Positions 33,788-41,966 of a stretch of 64,000 bases of DNA are shown here, one piece after another (position 1 is the stretch's first letter; each line of letters opens with the position of its first letter). The position numbers were made by a program, and so were the translations under genes. The stretch spans positions 186,001 through 250,000 of the forward strand of contig JAIEUA010000006.1 of NCBI GenBank assembly GCA_019744815.1, in the 5' to 3' direction. Source of the stretch: Phycisphaerales bacterium. Lineage in GTDB: Bacteria; Planctomycetota; Phycisphaerae; Phycisphaerales; UBA1924. The notes beneath the pieces were generated by a model, which had not been told where the DNA came from, did no database searches, and saw only the letters and a program-made list of their open reading frames with translations.

Positions 33788-35161
33788 GTGTCCGACGACG
33801 TGACTCCATCCTCCCGCGATGATCGGCTTGCGGGCCTGCTCGCCAAGGCCCGCGGGCTGCCGAAGGTACCCGGCGTCTATCTGATGAAGGACGCCAAGGG
33901 CGTCGTCATCTACGTCGGCAAGGCGGCCAACCTGCCCGATCGTGTTTCGTCGTACTTCATCCCGAGCGCCGATCTCGGTGCCCGCAAGGAGCCGATGCTC
34001 GACCGCGTCGTGGACTTCGACATCCTCGAGTGCGAGGGCGAGTGGGAAGCGCTGCTCACCGAGAACCGGCTCATCAAGGACCTCAAGCCGCGGTTCAACG
34101 TCAGGCTCGTCGATGACAAGACGTTTCCCTATCTCGCCGTCACCCAGCGCGAGGATTTTCCTCGCGTTTTCGTGACCCGTAACCCCGGCGATCCGGATCT
34201 CAAGGGCGCCAAGATCTTCGGCCCGTTCACCAACGCCGGCGCGCTCCGCGACGCGATCCAGATCCTGCAGCGGGTCTTCAAGTTCCGCACCTGCAAGCTC
34301 GACATCATCGACGGCGACGAGAAGAACAGGTTCTTCCGCCCGTGCCTGCTCTACGCCATCAACCAGTGCACTGCGCCGTGTGCGGCCAAGATCGGGAAGG
34401 ACGCGTACGGCGCCGACGTCGATCGTTTCGTGCGATTCCTGGGCACCAAGCGGAGCGTGATGCTCCGCGAGATGGAGGGCGAGATGAACGCGGCGGCGGA
34501 GAACATGCAGTTCGAGCGTGCCGCGATCCTGCGCGACCAGATCAAGGCGATCCAGAAACTCGACGAACGCGCCAGCAAGAGCGACGGCTGGCAGCCCGAG
34601 ACCGAGATTAGCTACCTCGACCCCGAGAAAGCTCTCACCAGCCTGCAGCGCACGCTCGGCCTCGATGAGCCCATCCGCTGCGTCGAGGGCATCGACATTG
34701 CCCATCTGCAGGGCGGCGAGACGGTGGGCAGTAAGGTCTGCTTCGTCGACGGCCGCCCCTTCAAGAACGAGTACCGCCGCTACAAGATCGAAACCGTCAA
34801 GAATCTTGCGGGCGGACGGAGCAACGACGACTACAGCAGCATCCGCGAGGTGGTGAGCCGTCGGTATCGAGAGGCCGGCGAGGGGCATGAGCTTTATCCC
34901 GAAGTCATTCTTATCGACGGCGGGCTGGGTCAATTGCACGCGGCGATGGAGGCGTTCGAACAGCTCAACATCAAGCCGCCGATGGTGATCAGCCTCGCGA
35001 AGAAGGAGGAGTTGATCTACGTGCAACGGCGTGCCGAGCCGATTCGGCTCGGGCGAGAGAATCCCGGCCTTCGGTTGTGTCAGGCCGTTCGGGATGAGGC
35101 CCACCGCTTCGCCCAGAGCTACCACCATTTGCTGCGCAAGAAGAAGACGCTCGAGGAATAG
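33788..35161 (+). CDS. uvrC: UvrC-like excinuclease subunit, short form
   Basis: Incision nuclease of nucleotide excision repair, 457 residues from a GTG start. Seen in order: GIY-YIG domain (PGVYLMKDAKGVVIYVGKAA, about 28-50), Cys-rich linker (RPCLLYAINQCTAPC), UvrB-binding UVR motif (MNAAAENMQFERAAILRDQI, about 231-255), and the RNase H-like nuclease with Asp in EGIDIAHLQG near 300, Asp in LIDGGLGQLHAA and His in RDEAHRFAQ. The protein stops right after this domain, so the helix-hairpin-helix pair present at the end of Escherichia coli UvrC (610 residues) is missing. Both nuclease centres look intact. It is followed by a photolyase gene, giving a small DNA-repair pair. Confidence 0.92.
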   Translation: MSDDVTPSSRDDRLAGLLAKARGLPKVPGVYLMKDAKGVVIYVGKAANLPDRVSSYFIPSADLGARKEPMLDRVVDFDILECEGEWEALLTENRLIKDLKPRFNVRLVDDKTFPYLAVTQREDFPRVFVTRNPGDPDLKGAKIFGPFTNAGALRDAIQILQRVFKFRTCKLDIIDGDEKNRFFRPCLLYAINQCTAPCAAKIGKDAYGADVDRFVRFLGTKRSVMLREMEGEMNAAAENMQFERAAILRDQIKAIQKLDERASKSDGWQPETEISYLDPEKALTSLQRTLGLDEPIRCVEGIDIAHLQGGETVGSKVCFVDGRPFKNEYRRYKIETVKNLAGGRSNDDYSSIREVVSRRYREAGEGHELYPEVILIDGGLGQLHAAMEAFEQLNIKPPMVISLAKKEELIYVQRRAEPIRLGRENPGLRLCQAVRDEAHRFAQSYHHLLRKKKTLEE

Positions 35162-35217
35162 TCCGGGCTCGCTTGTGAGGCGGAATCCTTCCCGCGGCCC
35201 TCGGCGAATCCATCCGC

Positions 35218-36792
35218 ATGTCCGTGGTTGTCTGGTTCAAACGTGATCTGCGGCTGCTCGATCACGCCGCCCTTGCCGCGGGGTGCCGCGAGGCACAGCG
35301 TGAGGGCGTGGCCCTGCTGTGCCTGTACGTCCACGAGCCGTCCATCATCCACGCGCCCGACTTTGATGCCTGTCACCTCGTCTTCATCAACCAGTGCCTT
35401 CACGAGCTGCGGCAGAATCTCAATGCCGTCGGCGGTCGCCTCCTGATTCGAACTGGCGAGATGCCGGAAGTCCTTGATCACCTCGGCCGCGAGCTCTCCG
35501 CCGCGGGCCTCGCGCCGATCCGAAGCCTGCACAGCCACGAGGAAACCGGCAACGACCGAACTTTCCGGCGCGATCAACGCGTTGCCCGCTGGTGTGCGGC
35601 CCACGACATCCGTTGGCACGAGCACGTGCAGAACGGCGTCGTGCGTCGGCTCGTCTCCCGCGACGGCTGGGCGGCGATGTGGGACGAACGCATGGGTGCG
35701 CCGGTCATCGACGGGCCCACCGATCTCGCCGCCGTGACCGTTCGTGTTCTTGATGATGGAGAGCTGCAGACGCCCGGGGCGTTCAACCTCGGTCCCGGCA
35801 AACCCAAGGCCCAGCCCGGCGGGGAGGCCGCGGCCCATCGCGTGCTCGATTCCTTCCTGCAGACCCGCGGCGTGAACTACCAGCGCGACATGTCGTCGCC
35901 CGTCGAAGGCTGGAACGGATGTTCCCGTCTGAGTCCGCATCTTGCCTACGGCTCCATCTCCATCAAGGTCGCACACCAACGAACGACGGAGCGCCAGCGC
36001 GAGGTGGAGCATCTCGCGCTCCGTGGAGAAATCGATCCACTCTGGAGGGCCTCACTGAAGAGCTACCAGGCCCGCCTGCACTGGCACTGCCACTTCATGC
36101 AGAAGCTCGAGAGCGAGCCTCGGATCGAGTTCGGTAACGTGAACCGCGGGTACGACGGCCTGCGTCCCGAATCGATTGAGGATCCTGAGTCCGTTCGCCG
36201 CTTCGAAGCGTGGAAGTCCGGCCGCACCGGCTATCCGATGATCGACGCCTGCATGCGCTGCCTGCACGCCACCGGCTGGATCAACTTTCGCATGCGGGCC
36301 ATGCTCGCCAGCTTCGCCAGCTATCAACTCTGGCTCCATTGGCCCGAGCCCGCGGCGTACCTCGCCCGCCAGTTCGTCGACTACGAACCCGGCATCCACT
36401 ACCCGCAGTTCCAGATGCAATCCGGCGTCACCGGCATCAACACCATCCGCATCTACTCGCCCGCCAAACAGGCCCGCGATCAGGATCCGACAGGAACTTT
36501 CATCCGCCGCTGGGTGCCCGAGCTTGCCCGTGTCCCCGACGAGCATCTCGCCGAGCCGCACCTCATGCCGCCGCTGCTCCGCCAGATGCACGGCGTGCGC
36601 CTCGCCGAGCCCGGCACCGATCCACGCGAGCTAGACGCCGCGGTGTATTCGTGGCCCGTCGTCGATCACGCGGCCGCCTATCGGGAGGCGAAGGAGCGCG
36701 TGTTCGCGTGGCGCAACCGAGCCGATGCCAGGAGTGAGGCCGCGGTCGTCTTTGCGAAGCACGGCAGCCGTCGCAAGGGACGCCGGGGCTGA
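35218..36792 (+). CDS. phr: Deoxyribodipyrimidine photolyase / cryptochrome family
   Basis: Light-driven repair of pyrimidine dimers, 524 residues (typical members about 450-500). The N-terminal Rossmann domain starts [20 protein letters not shown]. The FAD domain shows [58 protein letters not shown], and the conserved FQ(M/W)[18 protein letters not shown] stretch. Between them the sequence [22 protein letters not shown] is characteristic of class I-like enzymes. The start ATG lies 57 bases after uvrC on the same strand, so the two repair genes may be cotranscribed. No ribosome site was clear. A repair enzyme is more likely than a pure photoreceptor, but this cannot be decided here. Confidence 0.92.
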   Translation: MSVVVWFKRDLRLLDHAALAAGCREAQREGVALLCLYVHEPSIIHAPDFDACHLVFINQCLHELRQNLNAVGGRLLIRTGEMPEVLDHLGRELSAAGLAPIRSLHSHEETGNDRTFRRDQRVARWCAAHDIRWHEHVQNGVVRRLVSRDGWAAMWDERMGAPVIDGPTDLAAVTVRVLDDGELQTPGAFNLGPGKPKAQPGGEAAAHRVLDSFLQTRGVNYQRDMSSPVEGWNGCSRLSPHLAYGSISIKVAHQRTTERQREVEHLALRGEIDPLWRASLKSYQARLHWHCHFMQKLESEPRIEFGNVNRGYDGLRPESIEDPESVRRFEAWKSGRTGYPMIDACMRCLHATGWINFRMRAMLASFASYQLWLHWPEPAAYLARQFVDYEPGIHYPQFQMQSGVTGINTIRIYSPAKQARDQDPTGTFIRRWVPELARVPDEHLAEPHLMPPLLRQMHGVRLAEPGTDPRELDAAVYSWPVVDHAAAYREAKERVFAWRNRADARSEAAVVFAKHGSRRKGRRG

Positions 36793-36793
36793 C

Positions 36794-37885
36794 CTAGGAA
36801 GCGCGCTTGCGCAGCACGGTGTAGTGCGTGAAGATCGTCGTCTTGAGTTCTTCCGGCGTGCTCTTGGTGTCGCCGCTGACGAACGGCCAGAGCTTGTGGC
36901 ACACCTCGTCGTCGACGATGTCCCAAGCGAGGATCTCGAAGCCGGCCTTCTCGGTGAGGTCTTTCGCGAAGGGGAACTCGCCGTCGGCCCAGGGGATGTA
37001 GGGCTTGTCGGCGGGCGCCTGAGCGGGGCAGATGTTGTAGATGATGGCGAGGCCCCCGGGCTTGAGGGCGTCGTAGACGGCTTTCAAGAACGCCGCGTCG
37101 TCGACGCCGAGGTCGATCGTGAAACGTTTCTCGGTCTCGCGCTTGGGGTGGATGTAGCCGTACTTGAGTGTGTTCTTGCTGAGGAAGATGTCGTACCCGC
37201 CGCCGATCGCGTCGGCGACTTTCTTCTCGGCGGGCCAGCGGCCGACGTGAACGTTGACGTTGCCTTCCGCGCCCGCCGCGATCGCGGCGGCGGGAACCTT
37301 CCCCTGATCGCCGAGCTGCGTGTACATCGCGGCCCAGAGCGGCTCGACATCGACGCCCTGGGCATCGGCCCCGAGACTGGCGAGCATGCGGAGGTGCCCG
37401 ATGGCGGCGTTGCCGAAATCGAAGACGCGTTTGCCCTTCCACGAGGTCACGCCATGCGTGCCGAGGAGGTCGAGCATGCGGGCGTAGGTGAGAGGCGTGC
37501 CGTAGCCGGTGTAGTAGTACATCCGCTCGTCCATCGCGCGGGGCTTGAACTTGGCCTGCTCGTCGGCGGCGAGCTTCTTCCATTCGTCTTCGGAGATGGC
37601 GAGGCCGCGTTCGCGGTCGCGGTAGACGGTGCGGATCTCCCGCGGCGGGAGCGAATCGGCGGCACGCACGAAATCGCGACCCGCGTCGGTGGTCATGAAG
37701 GGCAACACGCTCTTGGCCGCCTCGCTGATGTCTGCGAGGACCCGCACGTTCTCCGGCGGCTTGGGGGCTTCGGGTGCCTTAGCTGGCGAAGGAGAAGGTG
37801 CCGGAGCCGGGGCTGGCGTTGTTTGGGCCCCGGCAAACGCGGCGAGAATCGAGGCCATCGACAGCGGCAGGATCGTGTTTCGCAT
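36794..37885 (-). CDS. Exported SAM-methyltransferase-like protein
   Basis: 363 residues starting with a signal peptide (NTILPLSMASILAAFAGAQ) and a Pro/Ala-rich linker (TPAPAPAPSPSPAKAPEAPK). The folded part looks like a class I methyltransferase: GKRVFDFGNAAIGHLRMLAS in the SAM-loop position, an acidic strand end (GADAQGVDVEP), then DIFLSKNTLKYGYIHP, LKAVYDALKPGGLAIIYNIC and FEILAWDIVDDE. The glycine motif is degenerate (D-F-G-N-A-A-I-G). No S-adenosylmethionine is expected outside the cytoplasm, so either it is not exported, or the fold is used for something else. It converges on the photolyase, one base apart. Confidence 0.7.
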   Translation of the reverse strand: MRNTILPLSMASILAAFAGAQTTPAPAPAPSPSPAKAPEAPKPPENVRVLADISEAAKSVLPFMTTDAGRDFVRAADSLPPREIRTVYRDRERGLAISEDEWKKLAADEQAKFKPRAMDERMYYYTGYGTPLTYARMLDLLGTHGVTSWKGKRVFDFGNAAIGHLRMLASLGADAQGVDVEPLWAAMYTQLGDQGKVPAAAIAAGAEGNVNVHVGRWPAEKKVADAIGGGYDIFLSKNTLKYGYIHPKRETEKRFTIDLGVDDAAFLKAVYDALKPGGLAIIYNICPAQAPADKPYIPWADGEFPFAKDLTEKAGFEILAWDIVDDEVCHKLWPFVSGDTKSTPEELKTTIFTHYTVLRKRAS

Positions 37886-37946
37886 GACGCTTCTACCGAG
37901 GTGCCCGGAACTGCGTTGCAGGCGTTGGGGAGATGAAGAATGTGAT

Positions 37947-38061
37947 CGGGTGCCACGGTTTGGCGGCTCTGAGCCAAGCCGTGTGGTGGTCTTGGAATCG
38001 GTGGCGGTGACGAACGCCCATGCACTGCTTGACCTCCGAGCAGGTCAAGCAGTGGCACCCG
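37947..38061. repeat. Family B double-hairpin element, copy 2
   Basis: Same boundaries as copy 1 (CGGGTGCCAC at 37947, GTGGCACCCG ending at 38061). Left hairpin 37954-37983: CACGGTTTGGC / GCCAAGCCGTG around GGCTCTGA. Right hairpin 38023-38054: CACTGCTTGACC / GGTCAAGCAGTG around TCCGAGCA. Stem sequences differ from copy 1 but the boundaries and the right loop are the same. Confidence 0.82.
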
Positions 38062-38138
38062 GAGAGTGGCGCACTGCTCGTCCCACGTCCGACATCCCAA
38101 ATCCGAAATCCAACATTGAGCCCATATCCTCGTCAGAC

Positions 38139-38960
38139 ATGAAGATCCTGCTCACCAACGACGACGGCATCCGGGCTCCGGGCATTACCCATCTCTACGA
38201 GGCGCTGGTGGACACCGAGGGACGCTTCGGCGGGCCGATGCTGGGGCCGACGACGGAAGTCGTCACCATCGCGCCGCTCACGGTGCAATCGGCGACCAGC
38301 CACGGCGTGACGTTCCATCAGCCGCTGATGACCAGCGAGGTGCAAGTGAACCCACGGATGGGCGGCACGGCCGTCGACGGTCGTCCGGCGGATTGCGTGA
38401 AGCTTGCCGTGTCGAACCTCTGGCCCGAGCGCTTCGGGAAGGATTCACGCCCCGATGTCATCATCAGCGGCATGAACGCCGGTGCGAACTGCGGCATCAA
38501 CGTCATTTACAGCGGCACGGTCGCGGCCGCGATCGAGGGCGCGTTCCTGGGTATCCCTGCGATCGCGGTGTCGCTGCAACTGGGCAAGGGCCGCGCCCGG
38601 TTTGATGTGGCCGCGGCTCGGGCGCGGAAGGTGCTGGAGATGGTGCTCGCCCGCGGCCTGCCCGATCCCCACGAGTGCCTGTCGATCAACATCCCGGTCA
38701 CCGAGACCGGCGGGCCGATGCCGCCGGTGCGGGTGTGCCCGATGAACACGCACGGGCTCGAAGACAGCTACGAGAAGCGGCAGAACCCGCTGGGTGAGCC
38801 GTACTACTGGGCGACCGGCAGCGGCCTCGGCTTCCGCAGCTGTGACCCCGGGACGGACGTGGACTTGCTCCTCAAGGGCAACATCACGGTCACGCCCTTG
38901 ATGTACGACCTGACCCGGCGTGAGCACCTGTCGCGCTGGACGGAGCGGTTGGGTGGGTGA
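38139..38960 (+). CDS. surE: 5'/3'-nucleotidase SurE
   Basis: Metal-dependent phosphatase acting on nucleoside monophosphates, 273 residues. The ATG gives the exact family N-terminus MKILLTNDDGIRAPGI with the metal-binding Asp pair; a long upstream in-frame extension runs through the family B repeat and is rejected. Further family motifs: VVTIAPLTVQSATSHGVT, GTAVDGRPADCVKLAV, PDVIISGMNAGANCGINVIYSGTVAAAIEG and GIPAIAVS. The SGxNxGxN motif carries the usual Asn ligands. It stands alone and is followed by a family C element. A low-complexity AAATCCGAAATCC stretch lies in its upstream region. Confidence 0.93.
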   Translation: MKILLTNDDGIRAPGITHLYEALVDTEGRFGGPMLGPTTEVVTIAPLTVQSATSHGVTFHQPLMTSEVQVNPRMGGTAVDGRPADCVKLAVSNLWPERFGKDSRPDVIISGMNAGANCGINVIYSGTVAAAIEGAFLGIPAIAVSLQLGKGRARFDVAAARARKVLEMVLARGLPDPHECLSINIPVTETGGPMPPVRVCPMNTHGLEDSYEKRQNPLGEPYYWATGSGLGFRSCDPGTDVDLLLKGNITVTPLMYDLTRREHLSRWTERLGG

Positions 38961-38968
38961 GCAGCACA

Positions 38969-39103
38969 GACGCCGAGGCTGACGAGTCTTCGAGGAAGCC
39001 TCGGAAGAAATGCAACGGCCGCGCTCGAAGTCTGAGCACGCGTGATTGCGGCGCTTCCAGACGATCCGAGGCTTCGTCGCCAAGCCTTCTCAGCCTCGGC
39101 GTC
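38969..39103. repeat. Family C element, copy 1
   Basis: A 135-base element with outer ends GACGCCGAGGCTGACGAG (38969-38986) and CTCAGCCTCGGCGTC (39089-39103), and an inner complementary pair CGAGGAAGCCTCGG / CCGAGGCTTCGTCG. It lies between the convergent surE and small-protein genes. Other copies: 40414-40539 and 43231-43339. Confidence 0.82.
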
Positions 39104-39118
39104 TTTGGGTTTCGCTCG

Positions 39119-39349
39119 TTACTGGCGAGGCTTGTCCGTCTCGGGCACGACTTCCATCTCTTCCACGATGGTCCGCCGAAGCACGACCTTGCCCTGCGGC
39201 GTGTCGCGCACTTCTTCCTCAGTGTGCTCGCGGACGACGATCTTGCCTTCGGGCTTCGTTGCCGGCTCGCCGACGGGCTCCTGCACGCCCTTCCAGATGT
39301 GCCCGAAGAACTCACCCAGCGAACGGGAAATGGACTTGTTCTCGCTCAT
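39119..39349 (-). CDS. Small hydrophilic protein, unknown
   Basis: 76 residues, charged, with no signal peptide or membrane segment: an N-terminal SENKSISRSLGEFFGHIWKG amphipathic stretch then a Glu/Val-rich part (VVREHTEEEVRDTPQGKVVL). The start ATG overlaps the stop of the upstream lipoprotein gene by four bases, so the two are translationally coupled and probably act together. No family recognised. Confidence 0.65.
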   Translation of the reverse strand: MSENKSISRSLGEFFGHIWKGVQEPVGEPATKPEGKIVVREHTEEEVRDTPQGKVVLRRTIVEEMEVVPETDKPRQ

Positions 39350-39795
39350 TGGCGACTGATCGCTTCATGCCGCTTGGCCGTCGAACGCGAAGCGTCAACT
39401 TCGAGGCACTGTAGCTGTCCGTCCGCATCGGGCTCTATCACTAAGCGACGCTCGGCCACTCCGTCTGGAAGAACGACCCAGACGGACTCGACTTTGTAGC
39501 TAAATCCTGCTTCGAGCACATAGGCAATGTCATCTATTGATGCCCCGATCAGAAGCGCGGACGGGGGAATCTTTGTGCGAAGTGTCTCGGTGCCGCCTGG
39601 CATAACGACCGACTCGCTGTCGTTCGCAGCCAACTTTCGCACAAGATATGCATATTTTCCTGAAGAAGCCCATGCCTCGACATTCACTGGAACGTTTGAC
39701 TTGTTCTCGACGACGAGCACGCGACTCCCGCGGCTACAGGAAATCATGAGCGTTCCCAGACAGATAGCCGGGATCATTCGGAGAGCCGTGCCCAT
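39346..39795 (-). CDS. Small lipoprotein, unknown
   Basis: 149 residues. The N-terminus MGTALRMIPAICLGTLMISCSRGS is a lipoprotein signal with LMISC as lipobox, so the mature protein starts at Cys and is membrane-anchored outside the cytoplasm. The mature part looks like one compact beta domain (VENKSNVPVNVEAWASSGKY, then VMPGGTETLRTKIPPSALLI, then YKVESVWVVLPDGVAERRLV). No named family recognised. It is upstream of and overlapping the 76-residue gene, forming a two-gene operon. GC content is lower than average for the window, which may point to recent gain. Confidence 0.7.
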   Translation of the reverse strand: MGTALRMIPAICLGTLMISCSRGSRVLVVENKSNVPVNVEAWASSGKYAYLVRKLAANDSESVVMPGGTETLRTKIPPSALLIGASIDDIAYVLEAGFSYKVESVWVVLPDGVAERRLVIEPDADGQLQCLEVDASRSTAKRHEAISRQ

Positions 39796-39831
39796 CTGAA
39801 GTGACTCCCCGTACCCGTCCCGTCAACTCGG

Positions 39832-40371
39832 CTAGTGATGCGAGTGCTTCTTCGCCGCCTCAAGCAAGCCCGCGATCTGTTCGGGCTTGACGTTCTCGTG
39901 CAGGGTCTCGTCGATGAGGATCGCCGGGGCCGTGCCGCAGGAGCCGAGGCACTCGAGCTCGATCAGCGTGAACTCGTTGTCGGGCGTGGTCTCGCCGACG
40001 TCGATGCCGAGGGCGTCCTTGACGGCCTGGGTGATCTTGGGCTGGCCGCAGAACTCGCAGGCGATGCTGCGGCAGACGCTCACGAGGTGCTTGCCCTTGC
40101 GCTTGAGCCAGTACTCCTCGTAAAAGCTGGCGGTGTCGATGACGTCGGCGGGCTTGATCTCGAGGAACTCGGCGACCTCCATCATCGCGGCGGGCGGGAT
40201 CCAGCCGTAGGTGTGCTGGACCTCGTGGAGCGTGGGCAGAAGGGCGCCCATCTTCCGCTCGTAGCGCGGGACGATGTGCTGGCTGAGGTGCTGACGCATC
40301 TGCTGCGTCAGGAAGGGCCCCTGGCTGCGGTCAACGGTGGCGGACGCGGAGTTCTTGGTGATCCAGGACAT
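39832..40371 (-). CDS. nuoE: NADH-quinone oxidoreductase subunit E (NuoE)
   Basis: 24-kDa 2Fe-2S subunit of respiratory complex I (or a NuoE-like subunit of a formate/hydrogenase module), 179 residues. The cluster ligands are present in the order expected: Cys-x4-Cys in SVCRSIACEFCG and Cys-x3-Cys in LECLGSCGTAP. Family stretches LPTLHEVQHTYGWIPPAAM and VAEFLEIKPADVIDTASFYEEY are clear. The N-terminal 20 residues are extra and poorly conserved, but the ATG at 40371 is the first credible start. Unusually there is no nuoF or nuoD next to it, so complex I genes are dispersed in this genome or this subunit belongs to another enzyme. Confidence 0.92.
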   Translation of the reverse strand: MSWITKNSASATVDRSQGPFLTQQMRQHLSQHIVPRYERKMGALLPTLHEVQHTYGWIPPAAMMEVAEFLEIKPADVIDTASFYEEYWLKRKGKHLVSVCRSIACEFCGQPKITQAVKDALGIDVGETTPDNEFTLIELECLGSCGTAPAILIDETLHENVKPEQIAGLLEAAKKHSHH

Positions 40372-40413
40372 GCGGGCGGACTATAGGAAAGTCCAACGTC
40401 ACGGAGCCTGCCG

Positions 40414-40539
40414 GACGCCGAGGCTGACGAGGCTTGGCGAGGAAGCCTCGGATCGTCTGCAACCGGGGGGCACAGATCTCTGTTCGCGTCGGCTCCGGAT
40501 CATCCGAGGCTTCCCCGAAGACTCGTCAGCCTCGGCGTC
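40414..40539. repeat. Family C element, copy 2
   Basis: A 126-base element with ends GACGCCGAGGCTGACGAG (40414-40431) and its complement ending at 40539, and an inner pair GAGGAAGCCTCGGAT / ATCCGAGGCTTCCCC. It shares GTCTGCAAC with copy 3. It sits between nuoE and the M16 gene, both on the minus strand. Confidence 0.85.
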
Positions 40540-40568
40540 TTGGGCGTTTCGGTGAAGTAAATCCGGGT

Positions 40569-41807
40569 CTACATCGGAGGCGTCAGCGCTGCCGGGCCCA
40601 CGGTCTGGATGGTGACCCGTCCGATGGCGCGGCGAGTCAGGTAATCGTTCACCTGGTCCAGCGTGATCGCGTCCACCGCCTTGGCGATCTCGTCGAGCGT
40701 GCGGCAGCGTCCGAGGCGGAAGAAGTCCGAGCCGAGGGTCGCGGCCCGGGCGCTGGTCGACTCGCCGCTGAAAACCAGGCTGGTCTTCATGCCGACCACC
40801 GCACGCGCGAACTCGTCTTCGGTGATGCGGCCCTCGGGGGTGTTGATGCGTTGCAGCTCGGCGCTGAGGACATCGAGCGACTGCTGGGCCCGGTCAGGCG
40901 ACGTGCCGACGTACGCGATGACGCCGCCGGTGTCGCGGTCGCCGCGGTAGCTGGCGCTGACGCTGTAGCACAGGCCGCGCTTTTCGCGGACCTCGCTGAA
41001 GAGGCGGCCGGACATGCCGCCGGAAAGGACGCTGACGACGATCTTCTCGAGCAGGGCGTCGGGCGAGGACTCGGTCGGCGCATCGTGCAGCAGGACGATC
41101 TGGACCTGATTGGTTTCGTCGACCTCGTGGGCGTAGCCGCGGGGGGCGTCGCGTGCGACGGCGGGTTCGGGGGAGGCTCCGGTCCAGTCGCCGAGCAGGT
41201 CGTCGAGCTGGGCCGCGAGCTCGCTGGGGTCCACGGCGCCGGCGGCGCAGAAGATGGAGCGGGCCGGGCCCTGGACCGTGGACCACCCCTTCACGAGTTC
41301 GTCGTGGGTGAGAGAGGTCAGGCCGGGCTCGTCGCCGTGGCCGCTGCGGTTGAGGGGCGAGGGATAATGGCGATCGCGGGCGGCGAGGATGGCCCGCTCC
41401 TGCGGATCGTCGGCGAGGGAGGCGATGGCCTGGAGGCAGAGGTCGCGGGCGGGCTCGATGGAGTCGGCGTCAAAGCGTGGGGCGACGGTCATCTCGGTGA
41501 AGAGCGGCAGGGCTTCGCGGAGGCGGGTGCCCAGCATGACCGAGGCGAGGCGGAGGAAGTAGACGCCGTTGTCAACGTGGCGGGTGGCGCCGAGGCGATC
41601 GACGGCGTCGGCGTGGGCGCGGGAATCGAGCGAGCGGGTGCCGCGCATGAGCAATTCGGCCCACATGGCGCCGCGCCCGAGGCGGTTGGGCGGGTCGTCG
41701 GCGGAGGCGCCGGGGACGAGCCAGGAGAGGGCGAGGGACCGGACGCTGGGCATGGGCTCGACCAGGAGCGTGGTGCCGCAGCGGAGCTTCGAGACATGAA
41801 TGGGCAT
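40569..41807 (-). CDS. M16 peptidase-like protein without zinc ligands
   Basis: 412 residues, two M16 domains (pitrilysin/mitochondrial processing peptidase fold), no signal peptide. The ATG at 41807 gives the usual opening PIHVSKLRCGTTLLVEPMPS. Where active members have HxxEH in AHFLEHMLFKGT, this one has GAMWAELLMRGT: both histidines are replaced and only Glu is kept. The second-domain Arg/Tyr pair that holds substrate is present (FSEVREKRGLCYSVSASY). This is the pattern of the non-catalytic partner in heterodimeric M16B peptidases. The catalytic partner is not next to it. Alternatively it has a binding role only. Confidence 0.83.
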   Translation of the reverse strand: MPIHVSKLRCGTTLLVEPMPSVRSLALSWLVPGASADDPPNRLGRGAMWAELLMRGTRSLDSRAHADAVDRLGATRHVDNGVYFLRLASVMLGTRLREALPLFTEMTVAPRFDADSIEPARDLCLQAIASLADDPQERAILAARDRHYPSPLNRSGHGDEPGLTSLTHDELVKGWSTVQGPARSIFCAAGAVDPSELAAQLDDLLGDWTGASPEPAVARDAPRGYAHEVDETNQVQIVLLHDAPTESSPDALLEKIVVSVLSGGMSGRLFSEVREKRGLCYSVSASYRGDRDTGGVIAYVGTSPDRAQQSLDVLSAELQRINTPEGRITEDEFARAVVGMKTSLVFSGESTSARAATLGSDFFRLGRCRTLDEIAKAVDAITLDQVNDYLTRRAIGRVTIQTVGPAALTPPM

Positions 41808-41966
41808 CGTCGGAGTGTACGGCCAGATTCTCGGGCGTTGCCGCGTGCCACGGGCGGAGGCCACGCCGGGTGTGCGGCCGGTGCGGGTGGCGGAACGCGG
41901 CCAGGGCCGGACCGCACGATCGACGCTGCACCCGACCGATTCTCGGGCCGATGGAGTCGCCGGCGC

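Noticed and set aside
37629-38138. N-terminal extension of SurE
   Set aside because: The in-frame extension runs through the exported methyltransferase gene start and a family B repeat; the family N-terminus begins exactly at 38139.
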